DNA of 64,000 nucleotides from Mesorhizobium sp. B2-3-4 (GTDB lineage: Bacteria; Pseudomonadota; Alphaproteobacteria; Rhizobiales; Rhizobiaceae): assembly GCF_006442315.1 (NCBI RefSeq), contig NZ_VFVY01000001.1, positions 434,001-498,000 on the forward strand. The letters run 5' to 3'. The notes beneath the pieces are model-generated. The model made no database searches. It was not told the DNA's origin and was given only the letters and a program-made list of their open reading frames with translations. Below are positions 1 through 12,075 of the stretch, one piece after another (the stretch's first letter is position 1; each line of letters begins with the position of its first letter). The position numbers and the translations under genes are program-made.

Positions 1-81
1 ATCCGCGGCGTGCTCGACACGCAGGGCGTGAAGAACCGCAAGCAGCGCCGTTCGAAATACGGTGCCAAGCGTCCGAAGTAA
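1..81 (+). CDS. rpsL: 30S ribosomal protein S12, C-terminal end only
   Basis: Only the last 26 codons and the TAA stop lie in the window; the gene begins upstream. The very basic tail (KNRKQRRSKYGAKRPK) is the characteristic C-terminus of bacterial S12, a decoding-centre protein of the small subunit. It is followed by rpsG, fusA and tuf, the classic str operon order, which supports the call. The streptomycin-related residues lie in the missing part, so nothing can be said about resistance alleles. Confidence 0.95.
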   Translation: MRGVLDTQGVKNRKQRRSKYGAKRPK

Positions 82-133
82 GGTTTTCCGGCTTCGGCGC
101 TTTTTTTGACCGCGCCGGGCTATGAAAGATTGA

Positions 134-616
<483 letters not shown>

Positions 617-645
617 AGCGCGAACAGGACTGAGAGGCAGCTACG

Positions 646-2736
<2,091 letters not shown>

Positions 2737-2804
2737 CTCGAACAGAGCTGCCGCGGTAACGCAATTCAAAGCCCGCATGGGCGAGCAGGAAATGGAGACA
2801 TCAC

Positions 2805-3980
2805 ATGGCCAAAGGTAAATTCGAGCGCACTAAGCCTCATGTGAACATCGGCACGATCGGCCACGTCGATCACGGCAAGACGTCGCTGACGGCTGCGATC
2901 ACCAAGTATTTTGGCGAATACAAGCGCTATGACCAGATCGATGCGGCGCCGGAAGAGAAGGCGCGCGGCATCACGATCTCGACGGCCCATGTCGAATACG
3001 AGACCGAGAACCGCCACTACGCCCACGTCGACTGCCCCGGCCACGCCGACTATGTGAAGAACATGATCACCGGCGCCGCGCAGATGGACGGCGCGATCCT
3101 GGTCGTGTCGGCCGCCGACGGCCCGATGCCGCAGACCCGCGAGCACATCCTTTTGGCCCGTCAGGTCGGCGTGCCCTCGATCGTGGTGTTCCTGAACAAG
3201 GTCGACCAGGTCGACGACGCCGAACTCCTCGAACTGGTCGAGCTCGAGGTTCGTGAGCTGTTGTCGAAGAACGAATTCCCCGGCGACGACATTCCGATCG
3301 TCAAGGGTTCGGCGCTGGCTGCGTTGGAAGATTCCAACAAGACCATCGGCGAAGACGCGATCCGCGAGCTGATGGCTCAGGTCGACGCCTACATCCCGAC
3401 GCCGGTTCGTCCGCTGGACAAGCCGTTCCTGATGCCGATCGAGGACGTGTTCTCGATCTCGGGCCGCGGCACGGTCGTGACCGGCCGCGTCGAGCGCGGC
3501 GTGGTCAAGGTCGGTGAGGAACTCGAGATCATCGGCATCCGTCCGACGACCAAGACGACCTGCACGGGCGTTGAAATGTTCCGCAAGCTGCTCGACCAGG
3601 GCCAGGCCGGCGACAACATCGGCGCGCTGCTGCGCGGCGTCGACCGTGAAGGCGTCGAGCGCGGCCAGGTTCTGGCCAAGCCCGGTTCGGTGAAGCCGCA
3701 CAAGAAGTTCGTGGCCGAAGCCTACATCCTGACCAAGGACGAAGGTGGCCGTCACACGCCGTTCTTCACCAACTACCGTCCGCAGTTCTACTTCCGCACG
3801 ACCGACGTGACCGGCATCGTGTCGCTGCCGGCCGGCACCGAGATGGTGATGCCTGGCGACAACATCACGGTCGACGTCGAACTGATCGTGCCGATCGCCA
3901 TGGAAGAGAAGCTGCGCTTCGCCATCCGTGAAGGCGGCCGCACCGTCGGTGCCGGCATCGTCGTCACCATCAAAGAGTAA
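2805..3980 (+). CDS. tuf: Elongation factor Tu
   Basis: The 391-residue GTPase delivers aminoacyl-tRNA to the ribosomal A site. Visible motifs are [10 protein letters not shown] (P-loop), DCPGHADYV (switch II) and NKVD (guanine recognition), followed by full-length beta-barrel domains 2 and 3 ending in [20 protein letters not shown] stretch precedes the ATG. Many alphaproteobacteria carry a second tuf elsewhere in the genome, which this window cannot show. The gene is followed by rpsJ after 69 bp that include a small hairpin. Confidence 0.98.
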   Translation: MAKGKFERTKPHVNIGTIGHVDHGKTSLTAAITKYFGEYKRYDQIDAAPEEKARGITISTAHVEYETENRHYAHVDCPGHADYVKNMITGAAQMDGAILVVSAADGPMPQTREHILLARQVGVPSIVVFLNKVDQVDDAELLELVELEVRELLSKNEFPGDDIPIVKGSALAALEDSNKTIGEDAIRELMAQVDAYIPTPVRPLDKPFLMPIEDVFSISGRGTVVTGRVERGVVKVGEELEIIGIRPTTKTTCTGVEMFRKLLDQGQAGDNIGALLRGVDREGVERGQVLAKPGSVKPHKKFVAEAYILTKDEGGRHTPFFTNYRPQFYFRTTDVTGIVSLPAGTEMVMPGDNITVDVELIVPIAMEEKLRFAIREGGRTVGAGIVVTIKE

Positions 3981-4005
3981 TTTGGACTTAAACCGATCTG
4001 TCGCG

Positions 4006-4026
4006 GGCGCGGAAGTTGCCCGCGCC
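4006..4026 (+). other. Hairpin between tuf and rpsJ
   Basis: The arms GGCGCGG (4006-4012) and CCGCGCC (4020-4026) form a perfect 7-bp stem with a 7-nt loop. There is no following T-run, so it is unlikely to be a strong terminator. It marks the junction between the str block and the S10 block and could act as an mRNA processing or stability element; that role is inference. Confidence 0.4.
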
Positions 4027-4049
4027 GCGCCAGAACAAGGAAGTGACGC

Positions 4050-4358
4050 ATGAACGGACAGAATATCCGCATCCGCCTGAAGGCGTTTGACCACCGGGTG
4101 CTCGACGCCTCGACGCGCGAAATCGTGTCGACGGCAAAGCGCACCGGCGCCAACGTCCGCGGCCCCATTCCGCTGCCGACGCGGATCGAAAAGTTCACGG
4201 TGAACCGGTCGCCTCACGTCGACAAGAAGAGCCGCGAGCAGTTCGAGATGCGCACGCACAAGCGTCTGCTCGACATCGTCGATCCGACCCCGCAGACCGT
4301 CGATGCTTTGATGAAGCTCGATCTGGCCGCCGGTGTCGACGTCGAGATCAAGCTCTAA
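4050..4358 (+). CDS. rpsJ: 30S ribosomal protein S10
   Basis: The 102-residue product matches the full length of S10 (NusE), with the conserved core [13 protein letters not shown], the GPIPLPTR loop and the C-terminal DVEIKL. Besides its place in the 30S head, S10 pairs with NusB in antitermination and with NusG in transcription-translation coupling. It heads the S10 block (S10, L3, L4, L23, L2, S19, L22, S3, L16, L29, S17). An AAGGAAGTGAC stretch precedes the ATG. Confidence 0.98.
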   Translation: MNGQNIRIRLKAFDHRVLDASTREIVSTAKRTGANVRGPIPLPTRIEKFTVNRSPHVDKKSREQFEMRTHKRLLDIVDPTPQTVDALMKLDLAAGVDVEIKL

Positions 4359-4419
4359 GGGAATGAGAGCGCGGTAAGGGGCGGTGCCCCTGGCCCGGAA
4401 CTCTAAAGGAATTGAACCG

Positions 4420-5133
4420 ATGCGTTCAGGTGTGATTGCAAAGAAGGTGGGAATGACCCGCATCTATAACGATGCCGGGGAACATGTTCCCGTCACCGTT
4501 CTCCAGATGGAGAACTGCCAGGTCGTGGCTCAGCGCACGCAGGAGAAGAATGGCTACACCGCCGTTCAGCTCGGCGTTGGCCTGGCCAAGGTGAAGAACA
4601 CGTCGAAGGCGATGCGCGGCCATTTCGCGACCGCTTCCGTCGAGCCCAAGGCGAAGCTCGCCGAGTTCCGCGTCTCCGCCGACAATCTGATCGATGTCGG
4701 TGCCGAGATCACCGTCGAGCATTTTGTCGCCGGCCAGAAGGTCGATGTCACCGGCACGACGATCGGCAAGGGTTTCCAGGGCGTCATCAAGCGTCACCAC
4801 ATGGGTGGTGGCCGTGCGACCCACGGTAACTCGGTTTCGCACCGCACGCACGGCTCGACCGGCCAGCGCCAGGACCCCGGCAAGGTGTTCAAGGGCAAGA
4901 AGATGGCCGGCCATATGGGCGATACCAGGGTCACCACGCAGAACGTCGAGGTCGTTTCGACCGACGCCGATCGCGGCCTGATCCTGATCCGCGGCGCGGT
5001 CCCCGGCACCAAGGGCGCCTGGATCCTGGTTCGCGACGCCGCCAAGGTTGCGCTTCCGGCCAATGCGCCGAAGCCCGCCGCGATCCGCGTCGCCACGAAG
5101 AATGAGGCTCCGGCCACAGAGGGAGCGGAATAA
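4420..5133 (+). CDS. rplC: 50S ribosomal protein L3
   Basis: From this ATG the product is 237 residues beginning [16 protein letters not shown], the usual L3 N-terminus; a GTG 36 bp upstream would add 12 unrelated residues and was not used. An AAAGGAATTG ribosome-binding site lies just before the chosen ATG. The internal loop [20 protein letters not shown] contains the glutamine that is methylated by PrmB in other bacteria. L3 is an early 50S assembly protein near the peptidyl transferase centre. Its TAA overlaps the ATG of rplD by one base. Confidence 0.97.
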   Translation: MRSGVIAKKVGMTRIYNDAGEHVPVTVLQMENCQVVAQRTQEKNGYTAVQLGVGLAKVKNTSKAMRGHFATASVEPKAKLAEFRVSADNLIDVGAEITVEHFVAGQKVDVTGTTIGKGFQGVIKRHHMGGGRATHGNSVSHRTHGSTGQRQDPGKVFKGKKMAGHMGDTRVTTQNVEVVSTDADRGLILIRGAVPGTKGAWILVRDAAKVALPANAPKPAAIRVATKNEAPATEGAE

Positions 5134-5753
5134 TGGATCTCAAGATCACAACGCTGGGCGGCAAGGACGCCGGCAAGGTGAAACTCTCCGAGGAGATTTT
5201 CGGCCTTGATCCGCGCGACGACATCCTGCAGCGCGTCGTGCGCTGGCAGCTCGCCAAGAAGCAGCAGGGCACGCACAAGGCCAAGGGTCGCGCCGAAATC
5301 GCGCGCACCGGCGCCAAGATGTACAAGCAGAAGGGTACGGGCCGCGCCCGTCACCATTCGGCACGCGCTCCGCAGTTCCGCGGCGGCGGCAAGGCCCACG
5401 GCCCGGTCGTCCGCAGCCACGAGCACGACCTGCCGAAGAAGGTACGCGCGCTCGGCCTGAAGCATGCTCTCTCGGCCAAGGCCAAGAGCGCTTCGATCAT
5501 CGTCGTCGACGAGCTGAAGCTGACCGAGGCCAAGACCAAGGCGCTGGTCGCGAATTTCGCGACGCTGGGCCTGACCAACGCCCTGGTGATCGGCGGCGCC
5601 GAGCTCGACCAGAACTTCAAGCTGGCGGCGACCAACATCCCCAACATCGACGTGCTGCCCATCCAGGGCATCAACGTCTACGACATTCTGCGCCGCGGCA
5701 CGCTGGTCCTTTCGAAGGCCGCCGTCGAGGCTCTCGAGGAGCGCTTTAAATGA
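5133..5753 (+). CDS. rplD: 50S ribosomal protein L4
   Basis: The 206-residue product has L4 features: [18 protein letters not shown] in the extended loop that lines the peptide exit tunnel, and the C-terminal [15 protein letters not shown] segment. The start shares a base with the stop of rplC, and the end overlaps rplW (ATGA), pointing to translational coupling. In E. coli L4 represses its own S10 operon; no leader equivalent was recognised here because the operon start is not obvious. Confidence 0.97.
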   Translation: MDLKITTLGGKDAGKVKLSEEIFGLDPRDDILQRVVRWQLAKKQQGTHKAKGRAEIARTGAKMYKQKGTGRARHHSARAPQFRGGGKAHGPVVRSHEHDLPKKVRALGLKHALSAKAKSASIIVVDELKLTEAKTKALVANFATLGLTNALVIGGAELDQNFKLAATNIPNIDVLPIQGINVYDILRRGTLVLSKAAVEALEERFK

Positions 5754-6043
5754 CCGACCTTCGTCATTACGACGTGATCGTCAGCCCGGCGATCACCGAA
5801 AAGTCGACCATGGCTTCCGAGCAGAACCAGGTCGTCTTCAACGTCGCCAAGAAGGCGTCGAAGCCGGAAATCAAGGCCGCCGTCGAAGCGCTGTTCGGCG
5901 TCAAGGTGATGGCCGTGAACACGCTTGTCCGCAAGGGCAAGATCAAGCGCTTCCGCGGCACGATCGGCCGCCAGAGCGACGTCAAGAAGGCGGTAGTGAC
6001 GCTGGCCGATGGTCAGTCGATCGACGTCGCGACGGGTCTCTGA
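5750..6043 (+). CDS. rplW: 50S ribosomal protein L23
   Basis: The 97-residue product has the L23 signature [19 protein letters not shown] near its N-terminus and an [18 protein letters not shown]-terminal half. L23 sits at the exit of the nascent-chain tunnel and is the docking site for trigger factor and the signal recognition particle. The start overlaps the rplD stop by four bases (ATGA). The next gene, rplB, begins 22 bp downstream. Confidence 0.97.
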   Translation: MTDLRHYDVIVSPAITEKSTMASEQNQVVFNVAKKASKPEIKAAVEALFGVKVMAVNTLVRKGKIKRFRGTIGRQSDVKKAVVTLADGQSIDVATGL

Positions 6044-6065
6044 GCTAGGCCGCGAGGACAGGACA

Positions 6066-6899
6066 ATGGCACTTAAGAAATTCAACCCGGTAACGCCGAG
6101 CACCCGCCAGTTGGTCATCGTCGACCGCTCGGGCCTCTACAAGGGCAAGCCCGTCAAGGGCCTGACCGAAGGCCTGACCAAGTCGGGCGGCCGCAACAAT
6201 TCCGGCCGCATCACTGCCCGCTTCATCGGCGGCGGTCACAAGCGTTCGTACCGCATCATCGACTTCAAGCGCCGCAAGTTCGACGTGGTCGGCACGGTCG
6301 AGCGCATCGAGTACGATCCGAACCGCACCGCCTTCATCGCGCTGATCAAGTATGACGATGGCGAGCTGTCCTACATCATCGCCCCGCAGCGTCTTGCCGC
6401 CGGCGACAAGATCGTGGCTGGCGAAGCGGTCGACGTGAAGCCGGGCAATGCGATGCCGCTGGCCTCGATGCCGGTCGGCACGATCGTCCACAACATCGAG
6501 CTGAAGCCGGGCAAGGGCGGCCAGGTCGCTCGTTCGGCCGGCGGTTACGCCCAGCTCGTCGGTCGCGACCAGGGCATGGCGATCCTGCGCCTCAACTCGG
6601 GCGAGCAGCGTGTCGTTCACGGCTCCTGCATGGCCACTGTCGGCGCCGTGTCGAACCCCGACCACGGCAACATCAACGACGGCAAGGCCGGCCGCACGGT
6701 CTGGCGCGGCAAGCGCCCGCACAATCGCGGCGTGACCATGAACCCGGTCGACCATCCGCATGGCGGTGGTGAAGGCCGCACCTCCGGTGGCCGTCATCCG
6801 GTCAGCCCGTGGGGCAAGCCGACCAAGGGCAAGAAGACGCGGTCCAACAAGGCGACCGACAAGTTCATCCTGCGCTCGCGCCATCAGCGCAAGAGCTAA
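6066..6899 (+). CDS. rplB: 50S ribosomal protein L2
   Basis: The 277-residue product starts [15 protein letters not shown], the normal L2 N-terminus, 7 nt after an AGGACA site; an upstream in-frame ATG inside rplW would add 19 unrelated residues. L2 is a large primary 23S-binding protein needed for subunit joining and peptidyl transfer. The conserved C-terminal [18 protein letters not shown] loop, which contains the functionally important histidine, is intact. It lies between rplW and rpsS. Confidence 0.98.
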   Translation: MALKKFNPVTPSTRQLVIVDRSGLYKGKPVKGLTEGLTKSGGRNNSGRITARFIGGGHKRSYRIIDFKRRKFDVVGTVERIEYDPNRTAFIALIKYDDGELSYIIAPQRLAAGDKIVAGEAVDVKPGNAMPLASMPVGTIVHNIELKPGKGGQVARSAGGYAQLVGRDQGMAILRLNSGEQRVVHGSCMATVGAVSNPDHGNINDGKAGRTVWRGKRPHNRGVTMNPVDHPHGGGEGRTSGGRHPVSPWGKPTKGKKTRSNKATDKFILRSRHQRKS

Positions 6900-6915
6900 G
6901 AAGAGGTAACGCCAA

Positions 6916-7194
6916 GTGACTCGTTCTATTTGGAAAGGCCCCTTCATCGACGGCTACCTTCTCAAGAAGGTGGACAAGGTTCGTGAAGGTGGTCGCAATG
7001 AGGTGATCAAGATGTGGAGCCGTCGCTCCACCATCCTGCCGCAGTTCGTCGGCCTCACCTTCGGTGTCTACAACGGCCAGAAGCATGTTCCCGTCTCGGT
7101 GAACGAGGACATGGTCGGTCATAAGTTCGGTGAATTCGCTCCGACGCGGACCTATTACGGTCACGGCGCGGATAAGAAGGCGAAGAGGAAATAA
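6916..7194 (+). CDS. rpsS: 30S ribosomal protein S19
   Basis: The 92-residue product has the S19 core [13 protein letters not shown] and the [19 protein letters not shown] segment. The start codon is GTG, preceded by AAGAGGTAACGCCA; the usual S19 begins with this TRSIWKGPF stretch, so the GTG is well supported. S19 forms a complex with S13 in the 30S head and contacts the A-site tRNA region. Two bases separate it from rplV. Confidence 0.97.
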   Translation: MTRSIWKGPFIDGYLLKKVDKVREGGRNEVIKMWSRRSTILPQFVGLTFGVYNGQKHVPVSVNEDMVGHKFGEFAPTRTYYGHGADKKAKRK

Positions 7195-7196
7195 TC

Positions 7197-7586
7197 ATGG
7201 GCAAGGCCAAAGCTCCGCGCAGGCTTGCTGACAACGAAGCGCGCGCCGTTCTGCGCACGATCCGTATCAGCCCGCAGAAGCTGAACCTGGTTGCCGCGCT
7301 GATCCGCGGCAAGAAGGTCGCGACAGCGCTTTCCGATCTCGAATTCTCGGCCAAGCGGATTTCCGGCACGGTCAAGAAGACGCTGGAATCGGCGATTGCC
7401 AACGCGGAAAACAACCACGACCTCGATGTCGATGCGCTGGTGGTGGCGGAAGCCTATGTCGGCAAGTCGATCGTCATGAAGCGCTTCCACGCTCGTGGCC
7501 GTGGTCGCGCCAGCCGCATCGAGAAGCCGTTCTCGCACCTCACGATCGTCGTTCGTGAAGTCGAAGAAAAAGGGGAGGCCGCATAA
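7197..7586 (+). CDS. rplV: 50S ribosomal protein L22
   Basis: The 129-residue product matches L22, with [18 protein letters not shown] in the globular part and the beta-hairpin [18 protein letters not shown] that reaches into the exit tunnel and is the site of macrolide-resistance changes in other bacteria. The hairpin looks complete. The stop codon overlaps the rpsC start by one base (TAATG). Confidence 0.97.
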   Translation: MGKAKAPRRLADNEARAVLRTIRISPQKLNLVAALIRGKKVATALSDLEFSAKRISGTVKKTLESAIANAENNHDLDVDALVVAEAYVGKSIVMKRFHARGRGRASRIEKPFSHLTIVVREVEEKGEAA

Positions 7587-8317
7587 TGGGCCAGAAAGTC
7601 AATCCGATCGGTCTTCGCCTCGGCATCAACCGCACCTGGGATTCGCGCTGGTTCGCGAACACCGGCGAGTACGGCAAGCTGCTGCATGAGGATATCAAGA
7701 TCCGCAAGTATCTCGAGAAGGAGCTGAAGCAGGCCGCCATCTCGAAGGTCGTGATCGAGCGCCCGCACAAGAAGTGCCGCGTCACCATCCATGCCGCGCG
7801 CCCGGGCCTGATCATCGGCAAGAAGGGCGCCGACATCGAGAAGCTTCGCAAGAAGCTGATGGAGATGACCAAGTCCGAGACGCACCTCAACATCGTCGAA
7901 GTGCGCAAGCCGGAAATCGACGCGACCCTGGTCGCCCAGTCGATCGCCCAGCAGCTCGAGCGCCGCATCGCGTTCCGCCGCGCCATGAAGCGCGCCGTCC
8001 AGTCGGCGATGCGCCTCGGTGCCGAAGGCATCCGCATCAACTGCTCGGGCCGTCTCGGCGGCGCCGAAATCGCGCGCATGGAATGGTACCGCGAAGGCCG
8101 CGTGCCGCTGCACACGCTGCGCGCCGATGTCGACTACGGCACGGCGGAAGCCAACACGGCTTACGGCATCTGCGGCGTCAAGGTCTGGGTGTTCAAGGGC
8201 GAGATCCTCGAGCACGACCCGATGGCTTCGGAGCGTCGCGCCACCGAGGGTGATCATTCGCATGGCGGCGGCGGTGGTGGCGAGCGCGAACGCGGTCGTC
8301 GTCGCGAGAACGCCTGA
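7586..8317 (+). CDS. rpsC: 30S ribosomal protein S3
   Basis: The 243-residue product begins [15 protein letters not shown] and has the type II KH domain motif [14 protein letters not shown] near residue 75, followed by the conserved C-terminal domain. It ends in a glycine/arginine-rich tail ([17 protein letters not shown]), a common alphaproteobacterial extension. S3 helps form the mRNA entry channel and its helicase activity. The start shares one base with the rplV stop. Confidence 0.97.
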   Translation: MGQKVNPIGLRLGINRTWDSRWFANTGEYGKLLHEDIKIRKYLEKELKQAAISKVVIERPHKKCRVTIHAARPGLIIGKKGADIEKLRKKLMEMTKSETHLNIVEVRKPEIDATLVAQSIAQQLERRIAFRRAMKRAVQSAMRLGAEGIRINCSGRLGGAEIARMEWYREGRVPLHTLRADVDYGTAEANTAYGICGVKVWVFKGEILEHDPMASERRATEGDHSHGGGGGGERERGRRRENA

Positions 8318-8344
8318 GACATTTAGGAATTTGGAGTTAGAACG

Positions 8345-8758
8345 ATGCTGCAGCCAAAGCGCACAAAGTTCCGTAAGCAGTTCAAGGGCCGTATCCATGG
8401 TACCGCAAAGGGCGGCACCAACCTGGATTTCGGTGGTTTCGGGCTGAAGGCGCTTGAGCCGAACCGCGTCACCGCGCGTGAGATCGAGGCGGCCCGCCGC
8501 GCGATCACCCGCGAGATGAAGCGCGCCGGCCGCGTCTGGATCCGTATTTTCCCGGATCTGCCGGTCACCTCGAAGCCGACCGAAGTCCGCATGGGTAAGG
8601 GCAAGGGCGCGGTCGACTACTGGGCGGCGCGCGTCAAGCCGGGCCGCATCATGTTCGAGATCGACGGCGTCAGTGAAGAAACCGCCCGTGAGGCTCTGCG
8701 TCTCGGCGCGGCCAAGCTCTCGGTCAGGACGCGCTTCGTACAGCGCATCGCAGAATAA
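8345..8758 (+). CDS. rplP: 50S ribosomal protein L16
   Basis: The 137-residue product starts [16 protein letters not shown] and contains [22 protein letters not shown] in parts, the L16 core near the A-site tRNA elbow. The arginine-containing loop hydroxylated by YcfD in some bacteria falls in the [14 protein letters not shown] region. It lies 27 bp after rpsC and 14 bp before rpmC, inside the S10 block. Confidence 0.97.
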   Translation: MLQPKRTKFRKQFKGRIHGTAKGGTNLDFGGFGLKALEPNRVTAREIEAARRAITREMKRAGRVWIRIFPDLPVTSKPTEVRMGKGKGAVDYWAARVKPGRIMFEIDGVSEETAREALRLGAAKLSVRTRFVQRIAE

Positions 8759-8772
8759 GGACGGGCTGAATC

Positions 8773-8973
8773 ATGAAAGCCGAAGACATCCGGACCAAGA
8801 CCCAGGACCAGCTGACCGACGACCTGGCCAGCCTGAAGAAAGAGCAGTTCAACCTGCGCTTCCAGAAGGCCACCGGTCAGCTCGAAAAGACCGCGCGCGT
8901 GAAGCAGGTCCGCAAGGACATCGCGCGCATCAAGACCATCGCCGCGGAAAAAGCCGCGGCCAAGAAGGGTTAA
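8773..8973 (+). CDS. rpmC: 50S ribosomal protein L29
   Basis: A 66-residue helical protein starting [14 protein letters not shown] and containing [16 protein letters not shown], the L29 signature. L29 sits near the tunnel exit beside L23. It is separated from rpsQ by only 4 bp, and the order rplP-rpmC-rpsQ is the universal one. Confidence 0.96.
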   Translation: MKAEDIRTKTQDQLTDDLASLKKEQFNLRFQKATGQLEKTARVKQVRKDIARIKTIAAEKAAAKKG

Positions 8974-8977
8974 GACC

Positions 8978-9217
8978 ATGCCAAAGCGCATTCTGCAGGG
9001 CACCGTCGTCAGCGACAAGAACGAAAAGACGGTCGTCGTCAAGGTCGAACGGCGCTTCACGCATCCCGTGATGAAGAAGACCGTGCGCATGACCAAGAAG
9101 TACAAGGCGCACGACGAGAACAACGCCCACAAGGTCGGCGATCAGGTGTTCATCCAGGAATCGAAGCCGATTTCCAAGGACAAGCGCTGGATCGTCGTTA
9201 CTTCGGATCAAGCCTGA
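8978..9217 (+). CDS. rpsQ: 30S ribosomal protein S17
   Basis: A 79-residue OB-fold protein starting [21 protein letters not shown], with the KYKAHDENN and [18 protein letters not shown] segments of S17. It binds 16S helix 11 and is one of the primary assembly proteins. It closes the S10 block; the following 84-bp gap with a hairpin separates it from rplN, the first gene of the spc block. Confidence 0.97.
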   Translation: MPKRILQGTVVSDKNEKTVVVKVERRFTHPVMKKTVRMTKKYKAHDENNAHKVGDQVFIQESKPISKDKRWIVVTSDQA

Positions 9218-9250
9218 TCCTAGGCGTAAACAAACGAATTTTGGACAGAC

Positions 9251-9276
9251 CGGGGAGGGGCTCAGAGCCCGTCCCG
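9251..9276 (+). other. Hairpin between rpsQ and rplN
   Basis: The core GGGCTC-A-GAGCCC, centred near 9264, is flanked by matching CGGG and CCCG, giving an imperfect stem-loop with no T-run after it. It sits at the boundary of the S10 and spc blocks, 25 bp before rplN. A partial terminator, an attenuator or a stability element are all possible; the sequence does not decide. Confidence 0.45.
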
Positions 9277-9301
9277 TTAGAAAAGAAGAAGGCGGCCAGT
9301 C

Positions 9302-9670
9302 ATGATTCAGATGCAAACAAACCTCGACGTCGCGGATAATTCCGGCGCGCGTCGTGTCATGTGCATCAAGGTGCTGGGCGGCTCGAAGCGGAAATACGCT
9401 TCCGTGGGCGACATCATCGTGGTGTCGATCAAGGAAGCCATTCCGCGCGGCCGCGTTAAGAAGGGCGATGTGATGAAGGCGGTCGTGGTTCGCACGGCCA
9501 AGGACATTCGCCGCCCGGACGGCAGCGTGATCCGTTTCGACAAGAACGCGGCCGTTCTCGTCGACAACAAGAAAGAGCCGATCGGCACGCGTATCTTCGG
9601 ACCGGTTCCGCGCGAACTCCGCGCCAAGAACCACATGAAGATCATCTCGCTCGCGCCAGAAGTGCTGTAA
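9302..9670 (+). CDS. rplN: 50S ribosomal protein L14
   Basis: The 122-residue product starts [19 protein letters not shown], the standard L14 opening, and keeps the conserved [15 protein letters not shown] and [13 protein letters not shown] segments. L14 binds 23S rRNA at the subunit interface and forms bridges with 16S helix 14; it is also the binding site of RsfS. It heads the spc block and is followed by rplX after 12 bp. Confidence 0.98.
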   Translation: MIQMQTNLDVADNSGARRVMCIKVLGGSKRKYASVGDIIVVSIKEAIPRGRVKKGDVMKAVVVRTAKDIRRPDGSVIRFDKNAAVLVDNKKEPIGTRIFGPVPRELRAKNHMKIISLAPEVL

Positions 9671-9682
9671 GGAGCCGGACCA

Positions 9683-9997
9683 ATGCAGAAGATCAGAAAA
9701 GGCGACAAGGTCGTCGTGCTTGCCGGCAAGGACAAGGGCCGTACCGGCGAAGTCCTTTCGGTGCAGCCGAAGGATGACACCGCGCTGGTGCGCGGCGTCA
9801 ACATGATCCGTCGTCACCAGAAGCAGACCCAGTCCCAAGAGGGCGGGATCATCACCAAGGAAGCGCCGATCAACCTGTCGAACATCGCGCTCGCCGACCC
9901 CAAGGATGGCAAGCCGACCCGCGTCGGTTTCATCTTCCAGAAGGACGGCAAGAAAGTGCGTGTCGCCAAGCGCTCGGGAGAAGTCATCAATGGCTAA
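9683..9997 (+). CDS. rplX: 50S ribosomal protein L24
   Basis: The 104-residue product has an N-terminal KOW motif ([20 protein letters not shown], residues 5-24) and the full L24 length. L24 initiates 50S assembly at the 5' end of 23S rRNA. Its stop overlaps the start region of rplE by eight bases, so the two are very likely translationally coupled. Confidence 0.97.
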   Translation: MQKIRKGDKVVVLAGKDKGRTGEVLSVQPKDDTALVRGVNMIRRHQKQTQSQEGGIITKEAPINLSNIALADPKDGKPTRVGFIFQKDGKKVRVAKRSGEVING

Positions 9998-10568
9998 GGC
10001 TGAAACCAAGCAGGCGGCTGCCACCAACGTGCCGCGTCTGAAGAAGGTCTACAACGAGACCATCCGCAAGGCGCTGCAGGAGCAGTTCGGCTACGACAAC
10101 GACATGCAGGTTCCGCGCCTCGACAAGATCGTGCTGAACATGGGCGTTGGCGAAGCGACCGCCGATTCCAAGAAGCCCTCGGTCGCGGCCGAGGACCTGG
10201 CGATGATCGCCGGCCAGAAGGCCGTCGTCACCCGCGCCCGCAATTCGATCGCTGGCTTTAAGGTCCGCGAGAACATGCCGATCGGCGCCAAGGTCACGCT
10301 GCGCAAGGAACGCATGTACGAATTCCTCGACCGGCTCGTGAACATCGCGCTGCCGCGCGTTCGCGACTTTCGCGGACTGAACCCGAAGAGCTTTGACGGC
10401 CGTGGCAACTACGCCATGGGCATCAAGGAACACATCGTGTTCCCGGAGATCAACTACGACAAGGTTGATCAGGTCTGGGGCATGGACGTCATCGTTTGTA
10501 CGACGGCGAAGACGGACGACGAAGCCAGGGCTCTGCTCAAGGCTTTCAACTTCCCCTTCCGCCAGTAA
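9990..10568 (+). CDS. rplE: 50S ribosomal protein L5
   Basis: Starting at this ATG, which lies inside the end of rplX after a GGGAGAAG ribosome-binding site, the product is 192 residues: a short Ala/Lys-rich N-terminal extension ([18 protein letters not shown]) followed by the usual L5 core, including [11 protein letters not shown] and LRDFRGL-like [18 protein letters not shown]5 binds 5S rRNA and the P-site tRNA. An upstream in-frame start would read 28 unrelated residues from within rplX and was rejected. Confidence 0.96.
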   Translation: MAKAETKQAAATNVPRLKKVYNETIRKALQEQFGYDNDMQVPRLDKIVLNMGVGEATADSKKPSVAAEDLAMIAGQKAVVTRARNSIAGFKVRENMPIGAKVTLRKERMYEFLDRLVNIALPRVRDFRGLNPKSFDGRGNYAMGIKEHIVFPEINYDKVDQVWGMDVIVCTTAKTDDEARALLKAFNFPFRQ

Positions 10569-10595
10569 CGGCAGCGAGAAAAGGAAAAATCTGAA

Positions 10596-10901
10596 ATGGC
10601 AAAGACCAGCTCAGTCGAGAAGAACAACAGGCGCCGCAAGCTTGCCGACCAGTACGGTCCCAAGCGCGCTGCCCTGAAGGCGATCATCATGGATCAGTCC
10701 AAGCCGATGGAAGAGCGCTTCCGCGCTCAGCTCAAGCTTGCTGCCCTGCCGCGCAACTCGGCCAAGATCCGCATCCGCAACCGCTGCGAAGTCACCGGCC
10801 GCCCGCGTGCCTACTATCGCAAGCTCAAAGTATCGCGCATCGCGCTTCGTGATCTCGGCAACAACGGCCAGATCCCGGGCCTGGTCAAGTCGAGCTGGTA
10901 A
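10596..10901 (+). CDS. rpsN: 30S ribosomal protein S14
   Basis: The 101-residue product is the long, zinc-free (C-minus) form of S14: it lacks the CXXC pairs of the short form and keeps the [21 protein letters not shown] core and the terminal SSW. S14 binds late in 30S head assembly beside S10 and S19. It is placed between rplE and rpsH as in most Proteobacteria, with an AGGAAAAATCTGAA stretch before the ATG. Confidence 0.97.
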   Translation: MAKTSSVEKNNRRRKLADQYGPKRAALKAIIMDQSKPMEERFRAQLKLAALPRNSAKIRIRNRCEVTGRPRAYYRKLKVSRIALRDLGNNGQIPGLVKSSW

Positions 10902-10914
10902 GGAGGACATTGAG

Positions 10915-11313
10915 ATGTCATTGAGCGATCCTCTCGGCGATATGCTGACCCGCATCCGCAACGCCTATGGCCGCAAGAAGTCGAGTGTCTCGACGCCGGC
11001 CTCGCGTCTGCGCACCCGCGTCCTCGACGTGCTGAAGGCTGAAGGCTATATCCGCGACTACAGCCAGACCGATTTCGACAACGGCAAGTCCGAGATCGAA
11101 ATCGAGCTGAAGTATTTCGACGGAGCTCCGGTCGTGCGCGAAATCGCCCGCGTTTCGAAGCCCGGCCGCCGCGTCTACGTTTCGGCCAAGTCGATCCCGC
11201 ATGTCGCCAACGGCCTCGGCATCGCCATCCTTTCGACACCGAAGGGCGTGATGGCCGACCATGAAGCACGCGAGCAGAACGTCGGCGGCGAGATTCTCTG
11301 CCAGATCTTCTGA
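10915..11313 (+). CDS. rpsH: 30S ribosomal protein S8
   Basis: The 132-residue product starts [17 protein letters not shown] 13 bp after rpsN, with an AGGAGGACATTGAG site directly upstream that fixes the start. The C-terminal [20 protein letters not shown] and EILCQIF are typical of S8. S8 organises the central domain of 16S rRNA. In E. coli S8 is the translational repressor of the spc operon by binding near rplE; whether a copy of that site exists here was not determined. Confidence 0.97.
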   Translation: MSLSDPLGDMLTRIRNAYGRKKSSVSTPASRLRTRVLDVLKAEGYIRDYSQTDFDNGKSEIEIELKYFDGAPVVREIARVSKPGRRVYVSAKSIPHVANGLGIAILSTPKGVMADHEAREQNVGGEILCQIF

Positions 11314-11342
11314 TCTGGCAGCTCACCGCGAATTGGAATCCG

Positions 11343-11364
11343 GTCTTCGGATCGATCCGAAGAC
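11343..11364. other. 22-bp perfect palindrome between rpsH and rplF
   Basis: The arms GTCTTCGGATC (11343-11353) and GATCCGAAGAC (11354-11364) are exact reverse complements with no spacer. It lies in the 88-bp gap between rpsH and rplF. In RNA it would fold to a 9-bp stem with a 4-nt loop. There is no T-run after it, so it is not an obvious terminator. Confidence 0.6.
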
Positions 11365-11401
11365 AGAGACCTGAAACAAGAGAAGTGACGAGGACAACAC
11401 A

Positions 11402-11935
11402 ATGTCTCGTATTGGAAAGAAACCCGTTTCGCTGCCGCAGGGCGTGACCGCGACCGTCAATGGCCAGACCGTGACGGCGAAGGGCCCCAAGGGCGAGCTG
11501 AAGTTCGTGGTGAACGACGAAGTGCTGGTCAAGATGGAAGGCAGCGAGATCGCTGTCCAGCCGCGCGACCAGTCTAAGACGGCCCGCTCCAAGTGGGGCA
11601 TGTCGCGCACGCAGATCGTCAACATCCTGCAGGGCGTGAAGGACGGCTTCGAAAAGAAGCTCGAGATCACCGGCGTCGGCTATCGCGCTGCCTTGCAGGG
11701 CAAGAACCTGCAGTTGGCCCTTGGCTTCAGCCATGATGTCGTTTACGAGACGCCGGCCGGCATCACGATCACCGTGCCGAAGCCGACCGAGATCACCGTG
11801 GCCGGCATCGACAAGCAGCAGGTCGGCCAGGTTGCCGCCGAGATCCGCGAATACCGCGGTCCCGAGCCTTACAAGGGCAAGGGCGTCCGTTACGCAGGCG
11901 AGAAGATCGTCCGTAAGGAAGGCAAGAAGAAGTAG
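11402..11935 (+). CDS. rplF: 50S ribosomal protein L6
   Basis: The 177-residue product starts [16 protein letters not shown] and has the two-domain L6 structure, ending with the conserved [15 protein letters not shown] segment. L6 sits at the base of the L7/L12 stalk near the sarcin-ricin loop. It is separated from rpsH by 88 bp with a palindrome and from rplR by 140 bp with a repeat-like hairpin, unusually long gaps for this operon. Confidence 0.97.
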   Translation: MSRIGKKPVSLPQGVTATVNGQTVTAKGPKGELKFVVNDEVLVKMEGSEIAVQPRDQSKTARSKWGMSRTQIVNILQGVKDGFEKKLEITGVGYRAALQGKNLQLALGFSHDVVYETPAGITITVPKPTEITVAGIDKQQVGQVAAEIREYRGPEPYKGKGVRYAGEKIVRKEGKKK

Positions 11936-11938
11936 TGA

Positions 11939-11981
11939 GCTTGGCCCCGAAAAGTTGCAGACTTTTCGGAAAGGACCAAGC
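11939..11981. repeat. REP-like palindromic element between rplF and rplR
   Basis: Nested inverted repeats: an outer pair GCTTGG (11939-11944) and CCAAGC (11976-11981), and an inner pair CCGAAAAGT (11947-11955) and ACTTTTCGG (11961-11969) around TGCAG. Similar CCGAAAAGT...ACTTTTCGG palindromes are, to my recollection, dispersed in intergenic regions of Mesorhizobium and related genomes. This copy begins three bases after the rplF stop, inside the ribosomal operon. Only one copy is visible in the window, so its dispersed nature rests on prior knowledge. Confidence 0.55.
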
Positions 11982-12075
11982 CAAAGAAGTGTAACGCCGC
12001 GGGGAGCGGTCGCGGGAGGCGCTTTCGCCTACCGCACAGGACGGCCCCCGTTTTTTGAAGGCAAGGAAGACCACT

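Noticed and set aside
2766..4463. 565-codon minus-strand open frame across tuf and rpsJ
   Set aside because: Shadow of the tuf frame; composition (Asp/Arg/His-rich repeats) is typical of antisense frames in high-GC genomes.
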